64,000 bases of DNA, taken from assembly GCA_963978545.1 (NCBI GenBank), contig OZ021726.1:54357959-54421958 (forward strand), in the 5' to 3' direction. Source of the stretch: Linyphia triangularis (taxonomy: Eukaryota; Arthropoda; Arachnida; Araneae; Linyphiidae). Shown here in pieces: positions 56,266 to 64,000 of the stretch; position 1 is the stretch's first letter, and each line of letters begins with the position of its first letter. Below the pieces are notes generated by a model. It made no database searches, had not been told where the DNA came from, and was given only the letters and a program-made list of their open reading frames with translations. A program made the position numbers and the translations under genes.

Positions 56266-59200
56266 CATTGAAAGATTCAGTTTTAAAGAAAACATTGTGA
56301 TTTTTTGGGGGAGGAATGCGCATTGAATATTAAAATAAAAAAATTAATTAAAAAAAACCATTATCATAATTCATTTTATTCAAAAATATTTGTTTTTTAA
56401 CTTTTAAAATGTCAAAATTCATACTATTTTAATTTATGATTATTAATTGATAACAAAAATAATTATTCAATCTGCTATTTCTTTTTACGAAATTTAATGC
56501 AAAAAATAAATGCACATTTTAAACTTTTTCTTCATAATCTTTGGATTTAAAAATAAAAGTTTCACTGAAACTAAATATTATGACATACAAAATCACAAAT
56601 ATCAAGCTAACATTGATACTTTGGAATTTTTATTAAAAAAAAGTCAATATAAATACGGTATTAGTTGGTGGAAGAGTAGTACATATAACATGTAAAGGAT
56701 ATAAGTTTTTGTGATTTTCCAGTACCTTAATAGCGACTGGATGAACAAGATTATTAGTATATTGTACCTAAAATATTTAATAAGATAAGTTAAAACATAA
56801 TGCTAAAAGATTGATACTGTTTAGATTAAGAACATTAATAGTTGTTGCATCATTAACACATAAGCAGTTAAAAACTGAATACATGTTTTCCTTTGTGTGG
56901 CAACAAAATAAATATTAATGGTACAAAGACGTAGGTCTTCTTATCAATGATTAACAGTCACTAAATATTTTCTAAACTCTGTCCGAATAATTAAAAGAAT
57001 AAAAATAAATGAGATTTTTTTTCTTTTTTTTTGAATCCATGTGAAAAATATTTTTAATTACAAAAATATACTAAAAAAAATGTATATGTAGATTGAAAGT
57101 AATATGAAACATTATATGATACGATACTATTTTCTTTATATATTTTTTGTTAAGTGTCACCTGAATAAATCCAAGAAGTCATTATAACCGTTATCAAAAT
57201 TATAAATAGTATACATTTTTAAAAAGTAGAAAATACCGAGATATTCCGATACAAATAAAGTGTTTTTACTTGCACACATATCTGAATAAATTGAAACTTA
57301 TTTTAGATATTAAATACTATAACACATTACTATAACGCTTTTGATATTCTTAAATAAGTCAATCTTATCATCATACAAAAAATATGTGCACTAAAATGTG
57401 CATTAGGAGTATTGACTATATATTCTTTTAAGAGTTTCTTATTCCATTTCAGTCATCTAATAAATATTAAATAAAAATCTTTTCTTATCGAATTGATATT
57501 AAAAATAATAATTTCAATGTCTATTTTTGTATCCTAGTTTTTATCACTAGTAGAAATCGCTGTTTTTCTCAAATATGACAAAACAAATAAAATATTAAGA
57601 TTGAAAACTCAGGGTTCTAAATTTTAAATATAAAATATATTAAATAAAATACACGTACAGTTATAAGTAACGAATGGTTTTAGTAAAAATGTATTTTACT
57701 CAAACTGCATATCATTTCAAAAGATGGAAAACTGATTATCTGCAAAGGAATAACAGCTAGTTTAACGGAAAAGAATACTCTGATTAGGGAAAAGTCGAGA
57801 ATTTTATTTTCTCCTATAAACTCTCTCCAGTTCACTAATAAAAATAATTGATAAGTTTTAGCAATTTGTAAGCTAATATTACATTTCACTATAAGAGGAC
57901 AAACTGTTTTGTAGATATATTTTTAAGTTGTAGTAGACGACTGTCATCAAAAATAAAATATATGAAGATGAGTTAATCATTTTTATTGATGTACAAAATA
58001 TTAACCTTATATCAGTTTCTTGACAATACGGTTTTCTTATCATTTATTTTATACATTTAAAAATAGACGTGAAAAATAACATAGTAGCAAAAGAAAAAAC
58101 TCAGTTGGAAAGTTTAAAAAGAGTGTATGTTTAAAAGTATGGATTGTAGCATTATATAACAGATTTACAGAATCTTCTTTGCCTATATATACAAAATATA
58201 TAGGCAAAGATATGAAACCAATAAAATATGTATTACATAAGACTAAATTTATAGAATTATTAGTGTTTTTATTTATAGGATATATTATTGTGTATTGTTG
58301 GGTAATTCACAGTATTCTTTTTAGTGCGATAATTTCATGATTTTCACCAATTCACTAAAAAGTTATTAGAAGAGAACTGATTAAGGGTCGGACATTAGTG
58401 TGAATTACAATGTGATTATTATGACCAAAATTACTTTTTCGAAGAGAATCAAAATATTGAGATTTACACACTTGACTTAGAGGTATTTCAATTAGATTAT
58501 AATTGAAATAAGTATTATTTATATTAAAAATTAGGTTAATTGGTCAGGTTTTTTTTGTGTGAGAGTATGTTCCACCTTTAAGTGTATTTCAAGAAGATCT
58601 GAGAGTAATTACTATTTAGAAAAAGAAAACAAAAAAGATTTTAGTTTTCTCTAAAAACCCACTTTCACAAACATAAAGTAAAGCCGAAATTCGATCATCA
58701 ATCAAAAAAAAAAAAAAAAAAAAAAAATTCAAAACAATTTTTTTTACCTTGTGCTTTTCTTATACATAAAATATTTCAATTTTAAAACTGTGCATTTGAA
58801 GTATATTTTATCCAGCATTTGGCAAGATTGGCCAATATCTTTAACAACGACCGGTTTATAACGTTCCACTCAGTATTGACCAATGACGAGCGATATTGGC
58901 CAGCAGTGTTGTGCTACTGGAGGAAATGCACCAAATATCTTAGCAAGCAGTATTTTTAAATAAAAACAAACCAAAATTTAAAAAAAAAAATACCACTTTT
59001 AAAATATACTAAAGCTGTCATTTCCCTTCTTTCTAAAAATCTGTATTAGTAAACTATGAATACGAATTAGTAAAAGTAAGTCAATTTCGAAACTGTAAAT
59101 TTGAGCTGAAGACAGCAAGGAGAAAAAATCAAAGGCAGACAAATTTTCGCTCGGGAGATTATGCCATTTATCCAGCATAGCTTTTATCGAGTTTTCATAA

Positions 59201-60926
59201 ATTACATTTCACGTATTTAACTAACTACACGCGAGAGAAAATGCAAACTAATTTATACTGTTGTGTTAATCTTCCATTTCCTTACTTTTGGGTTAGGCAA
59301 AGGGAATTTTCTATCATTCTCTGGAGCATTTTTATTGCATTGGTTTAGAGTACAGTAAACCAATTTGGAAAATTGCTTTACGTTTAATTCAAAGACCGCT
59401 TTGCTATTTCTTTGTTAAACCATTCTTTTGTTGTACTTGTTAATCAGTGACGCAGATGTGTTTGTTTAGATAGCACAGAAACTCGCTGGTAAATGTTTGC
59501 GCTGGAATGTTTATTAGTTTTGCTTAACCCTGGGGAGTTCAAACTTTTTCTTGAGAAAAACTGTCAAGGAAACTTTTCTGGGTAAACACTAGAAATTTGG
59601 AATAGTTTGTTTGGGGAAGAACAGTTTTAAGTTTAACTCTGAGCAACAAAACACAACGAATATTCATTGACTAGATATAATTTACAAATAACAATTCTGA
59701 CTTATACAGAGCATTTGAAAAATATTAAATGTTTTCTTGCATTCAATATTAATCGGTTACTATGATAAATATTATGCTGCTTGGAGTTAATGAATTGTAT
59801 ACATGACGACGTCACAGGCAACTAGTCTTTGCAACGTCAGTCAGGAAAAATTAAATACGGGTTTGTAATTGATTAATTTAATTTTTTTTTAATATTGTGA
59901 TTTGTTAATTAGTTTGGCATATGGTAAAACACTTCTGTAAATAATATCCAAGCAAATATTTATTAGATTAGCCTTAAATAAGTCCCTTCATTTACCAATA
60001 TCAAATAATTAAAATTATTATCACAAATTAAGCTTTTAAATCAGAAATAAATACATAAAAATGGCTAATATTAGGGACTCAATTCACAATATAACTATTT
60101 AAGACACAAAATAAACTATTAAGAAAACTAACTATTTAAGAAAAAATTAATTTAATTAATGTGTATTATTTACAAGCAACTAGAAAAAGTAAAAGTCGGT
60201 CAATTTATTTAAAGTTCGATTTATTTTAGTTTTTATTGAAATATTTGAGGGATTTTAAAGGCACGCACTGGACACAGTCATGAGTGTGTCAGTGGATTAT
60301 AAATGTATACTTTACTTAGTTAAAATAATTATATTTGTAACTTTACCACCAACTAATATTATACGAATAAAAATATATCCACTAGGATCATCATTATTTT
60401 GAAATTTTAATATGTTTAAGAGTAGAAAAATATCCAAAATGTCCCGTGTGTATACTAAAGAATTATTTTTATAACATATTTTATTTTATAAGAGTATCAC
60501 AGAGTGATTTGTTTTTTTCAGTCGCAAAATATATTTTTTACGTAAATTACATACTCTGATAAATTTATGTATTTATTACAATAAAATAAAATGACGTTTT
60601 TACTCTAAAATACTTACCATGGGTGAATCGGACTTAAAAATTAACGGACTTAATAAACTGTATCGCATTAAATTACGTTCATAACACATTTTGAAAAATT
60701 AAAAAAGTTTTAAGAATGCACAATAGTGATTTAACTTTCAGGATTTTTTTAGGATTTTTTTTTAAATAGGAAATTCTTTTTTAATTAATCAATTTTTTGA
60801 AAGTATGCTTTTCAAAGAGAAAAAGAGATTTCAGAAAAAGCATGCAAATACTACAAACATGCATCTTTATAATTAAAAAACTATTCAAATATCTTCAAAT
60901 AATTGAATTAAAATTTCAATGTTTAT
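56266..60926. other. Long AT-rich non-coding stretch
   Basis: No gene is seen. A poly-A run lies at 58,704-58,727 and a hairpin at 58,176-58,210. The block at about 59,100-59,640 is less AT-biased and varied, with CAAAG-type TCF-like strings, and could be conserved non-coding DNA. A CGACGTCACAGG at about 59,806 resembles the CRE at 19,469 but is not a full palindrome. Confidence 0.55.
58176..58210. repeat. Perfect 15-bp inverted repeat (hairpin)
   Basis: TCTTTGCCTATATAT and ATATATAGGCAAAGA flank the loop ACAAA. No adjacent gene. Confidence 0.7.
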
Positions 60927-61106
60927 AATTTTTAATTCTTAGATTACAAAATAAATCTCCAATTTTTAATTCTTAGATTACAAAATAAATCTCCAATTTT
61001 TAATTCTTAGATTACAAAATAAATCTCCAATTTTTAATTCTTAGATTACAAAATAAATCTCCAATTTTTAATTCTTAGATTACAAAATAAATCTCCAATT
61101 TTTAAG
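60927..61106 (+). repeat. Perfect 34-bp tandem repeat, 5 copies plus a partial
   Basis: The unit AATTTTTAATTCTTAGATTA + CAAAATAAATCTCC starts at 60,927, 60,961, 60,995, 61,029 and 61,063 with no differences seen, then breaks at 61,107. There are no spacers, so it is not CRISPR-like. Perfect identity means very recent expansion (or an assembly artefact). Confidence 0.95.
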
Positions 61107-61320
61107 TTTTATTTTTGATTGTTCATTTTTCAAGCAGTAAGCTAATAAGAATTTTGTTCACTTATAATAAAACTTTTACAAGTTTAAAACACCATAAATT
61201 ATTTACTATTAATTTTTACCTACTTACCAAACTATACACAATAACTCTGTATTAATTTAAAATTTAAAACACACACAAGCAATGAAATTTACCAACACCA
61301 ATAATTCATCCACCATTAAA
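61107..61320. other. AT-rich spacer
   Basis: No gene is seen; this would be the start of the intron if the exon at 61.33 kb is real. Confidence 0.5.
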
Positions 61321-61332
61321 ACAAACTCTTAC

Positions 61333-61600
61333 CGAATCAATTTCCGCGCTCTCCGAACTTGTCCGGACGACAACGCATCACTCCTCGGCACTTCTCGTCT
61401 CTTATTCGGCGGACTCTTTTCTTCCGCTAACACAATGTATATTCCACGGGAGACAAACTGGCCTGTGCGGGCGAAGACCAGAGGAACTGCCATCTCACAA
61501 AAATGAATCGATCTCGCGGCTGCGCGGACCCGTTCCAGCGATGGCAGTCGCCGCATTCCAGTTAACTACTCATCGTTCTTTTGAACGAATCGTCTAACAG
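61333..61600 (-). promoter_or_regulatory. CpG-rich island; candidate first exon on the minus strand
   Basis: This is the most GC- and CpG-rich block in the window (CTCGCGGCTGCGCGGACCCG near 61,513-61,532). On the minus strand it ends at a near-consensus donor, GATTCG|GTAAGAGTT, after 61,333. A 75-codon frame runs to that point from ATG 61,556; an inner ATG (61,493) begins MAVPLVFARTGQF. Arg-rich residues and the TAA of the donor closing the frame suggest 5' UTR as much as coding. TGACATCA lies just upstream at about 61,619-61,626. No TATA box or clear initiator is seen. Transcription would run leftward through the window. Confidence 0.4.
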
Positions 61601-62646
61601 TTCGGTTTCCTTTTTTGTGATGTCACTTCCTGAAGAGAAATTCTTGACAGAGCAACTGACGGCCATGCGGTTGATGTCAAATGATAATTCTTGTTTTCGT
61701 TTTAAACTACCTGACTGGTTTTTGTTTTTTGTATTTAATCGAAACTTATTTTCAAACAAAAAGATAAATTTTTAAAACACGAATGTTTTCTATAAAATGA
61801 TTTGTTTTATTTTTTTTGAATTTTTATTCTTGATGTTTTGATTTTTATGTTCGAGAAAGACAGAAAAAAAAAATTAAAAAAAAAGAAAAAAAAAAGACAC
61901 TTCTATTGAGAGTTATTCTTACTTAAAACATGTTATCAGGTTCAAAGTATTTATGACATTTAAATTAAAGAAAATACGATAACATATAATAAAACAAACT
62001 TATTTTTATTTGATTTATCTCAAGAGTTTAAAAAAAATGACTAAATTTAAATTTAAGTAACATGTTTGTTTTTTTTCGTTGACAGAGATTACGTTTTTTT
62101 CCTACGTCCTTTATTATTGAAATGAAATATAATGAAAAATTATTTGACAAATCCATAGTATAATTCTATTTTTCTCCATGAGGTAACGAATAAGACTTTT
62201 GTTGATTTTTACTTGTCAGTTAATTTTATTTTTAAAAAACCACATTATTACCCTTTAGTTTTCCCTAGTTTGTTAGATCAAAAGAAATTAAAAATGTTTT
62301 TATTTCAGATTTTCTTCCGGTTACATGTCTTTTTTCCCGCCAATTTAAAAATAAGACCTTAATTGAGTACTTCTAGCTACTAGTACTAAGACTTTACTTT
62401 TCCAAACTTTTCTTATCCTTTGATCTTATATCTGATTTTTTTTTAACTTTTGTTGTTTCATGATTTATCCATAATTTTTTTCAAAACGTTTTTCTTTTTG
62501 GCTTTTTCATTTTTTACTTATAACAGATTTTCTGAGTTTATTCTTTTCCTTTTTCTGAACAGTATATTTTTTGATAACTATTATCTCTATCTATAACAAT
62601 AAAACAATGAGTTTGTCCCTTTATAGAAATCTTAATTTAGAGATAT
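61601..62646. other. AT-rich non-coding stretch
   Basis: Frames of about 65 codons exist on both strands at 61,562-61,775 and look like chance. A/T-rich simple sequence lies at 61,863-61,896. No gene is seen. Confidence 0.55.
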
Positions 62647-62980
62647 GAAATTTTCAGCATTAGTAGTGTTGGCCCCCTAATTGTACCTTTGATAAACATA
62701 ATGTTAAAATTTTAAAAAGTTTTTTAATAATTTTTTTTTTGTACAAAGTGACTTTAAATATGCATACAACTTCGAAATTTTCAATATAAATAGTTTTGGT
62801 CTTCTTATTGTACCTTTAATAAACGGAATGTTAAACTTTTAAATAGATTTTTTTTTTTTTTTTTTTAAGGGACTTCAAATAAGGCTACAGCTGTGAAATT
62901 TTCAAAATAAGTAGTTTTGGCCTTCTAATTGGACTTTTGAAAAACAGAATGTTAAAATTTTAATTAGTTTTCTTAATTAA
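62647..62980 (+). repeat. Decayed ~120-bp tandem array, part 1
   Basis: GAAATTTTCA begins units at 62,647, 62,774 and 62,895. Each runs through GTAGTTTTGGYCTTCTAATT, GTACTTTTGATAAACAGAAT and GTTAAAATTTTAA, then a T run, then AAGTGACTTCAAATA. Units are 80-90% alike by eye. Confidence 0.8.
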
Positions 62981-63841
62981 AAGCATTGCGTGGGCATGCG
63001 CCTGTTTTGACAGCTTGTATAAAAAGAGATGTATGCTAATGTTATTCAGTTGTATTGATGTATCGATGTTTTATAAAACTCAAATAAAAAAAACTTTGTA
63101 ATGGGATTGGACTTAAGGCCCAGGGTAAATTGCACATCGGCACTAAATTGATAATTTATCTAAAATCCAAAGAGGTTCTTAGATTTAATTTAGACTTTAA
63201 TTTGCGTAACAATAAAAATTGTAAGTACATATTAAAAAAAAAAATTCAAAGTTGAACTTCAATTACAAACTATTTGCTTACTCTTTGTTTCTACTATTAC
63301 ATTGAAGTTTTTTTTTAAATTTTAGCAATGATATGTGCTTATAAATTAAAAAATTTTGTGTGGTAATTTCGAACCCTATTTTAAAAAAAAATTAAAATTT
63401 AATGTAAAAAGCATTTTTTCTTTTTGTGCTACGATGAAATCTATTTGTGTTTCTTAGCTTTGCTTAATGGGATAAACATAATTATTTTGAATAAAAAATA
63501 TATTATAATGAAAGTTATTAGAAGATTCTCTTTTGAAATTTGTGTCTAATATTAACACCATCTTCTAGTGATAGTATTTGGATACAATTTTATTATCATT
63601 TTAGAAAAAAATATAACTATAGTTTCTAATTTCTGTCTATAGTATCTATTTCACTTCTGTATAGTATTTTGGTATATCTAAAAATTTTGTTTTTTTAAAT
63701 ATTTTGTGGTAACTTTTAAATTAATTTGCTCTTTAAGAAGGGACGCCAATTTCTACTTGGCCCGTAGATCTATCTAACATTTTACTTTTTTATTCATTTA
63801 ATTTTTTTTACGAAAACGACTTCTAATTAGGTTAAAGCTCT
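62981..63841. other. AT-rich non-coding stretch between array parts
   Basis: No gene and no array unit is seen. Confidence 0.6.
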
Positions 63842-64000
63842 GAAATTTTAAACATAAGTAGATTTGGCCTTCTAAGTGGACTTCTTTTGAAAAACAGAGT
63901 GTTAAAGTTATAATTACTCTTTTTATTAATTTTTTTTATTTAATTTAAATATTTTTATAAAGTGACTTCAAATAGGAATACATCAGGGCTGAAATTGTTA
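63842..64000 (+). repeat. Decayed ~120-bp tandem array, part 2 (runs off the edge)
   Basis: GAAATTTTAAACATAAGTAG (63,842) begins a unit with GATTTGGCCTTCTAAGTGGA and AAAACAGAGTGTTAAAG. The next unit begins with GAAATTG at 63,991 and is cut by the window end. Confidence 0.75.

Noticed and set aside
60927..61106. CRISPR-like array
   Set aside because: The 34-bp units are directly adjacent with no spacers, in a eukaryotic context. It is a simple tandem repeat.

Overview
This looks like a piece of an arthropod nuclear genome, most likely an arachnid and possibly a spider. It is very AT-rich and densely seeded with A/T homopolymers. It carries tRNA-derived SINEs, a CR1/L2-type LINE fragment, Tc1-like transposase relics, and hAT-type and other inverted-repeat DNA elements. 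There is no sign of bacterial, organellar or viral gene organisation. I found no complete protein-coding gene. The window reads as intron or intergenic DNA. The arachnid assignment is inference from repeat types and base composition; no marker gene settles it.

Left part (1-17 kb): a diverged tRNA-like SINE (1.3 kb), a decayed LINE reverse transcriptase on the minus strand (2.7-3.9 kb), and a TTAA-flanked inverted-repeat element (4.08-4.85 kb). Two copies of one ~600-bp repeat (called R1 here) lie in opposite orientation at 5.9-6.5 and 11.4-12.0 kb. Between them, at 10.6-11.1 kb, is a stretch with unusual strand skew. A small terminal-exon-like reading frame lies at 13.66 kb, followed by two tandem duplications, a SINE and a foldback hairpin.

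Middle part (19-34 kb): a cluster of GC-richer islands holds five perfect TGACGTCA (CRE/ATF) palindromes in 3.7 kb, and a Penelope-like reverse-transcriptase fragment sits among them. A diverged direct duplication links ~26.3 and ~32.5 kb. Two copies of a ~1.05-kb inverted-repeat DNA element lie at 28.87-30.95 and 32.93-33.98 kb; the first is split by a ~1-kb insert containing part of R1 joined to the end of a Tc1-like transposase.

Right part (36-64 kb): a sub-repeated inverted-repeat element (36.4-37.1 kb) and a nested repeat complex at 38.8-42.5 kb. That complex consists of an inverted-repeat element enclosing a 13-bp minisatellite, a SINE and a repeated LINE-tail-like array, followed by two hAT-like elements with recognisable 8-bp target duplications. 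Further right are a Tc1-like transposase pseudogene lacking its catalytic core (44.9-45.6 kb), a second foldback (50.8-51.4 kb), a 112-bp tandem array, and an element with both direct and inverted end repeats (55.25-56.27 kb). Next come a perfect 34-bp tandem array, a CpG-rich candidate first exon on the minus strand (61.3-61.6 kb), and a decayed ~120-bp array running off the right edge.

The host-gene candidates are a possible minus-strand first exon at 61.3 kb with weaker minus-strand exon-like islands at 49.9, 35.3 and 23.1 kb, and one plus-strand terminal-exon-like frame at 13.66 kb. All rest on splice-site and reading-frame appearance only. I could not link them into a gene or name a product. 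Base-composition statements are by eye.
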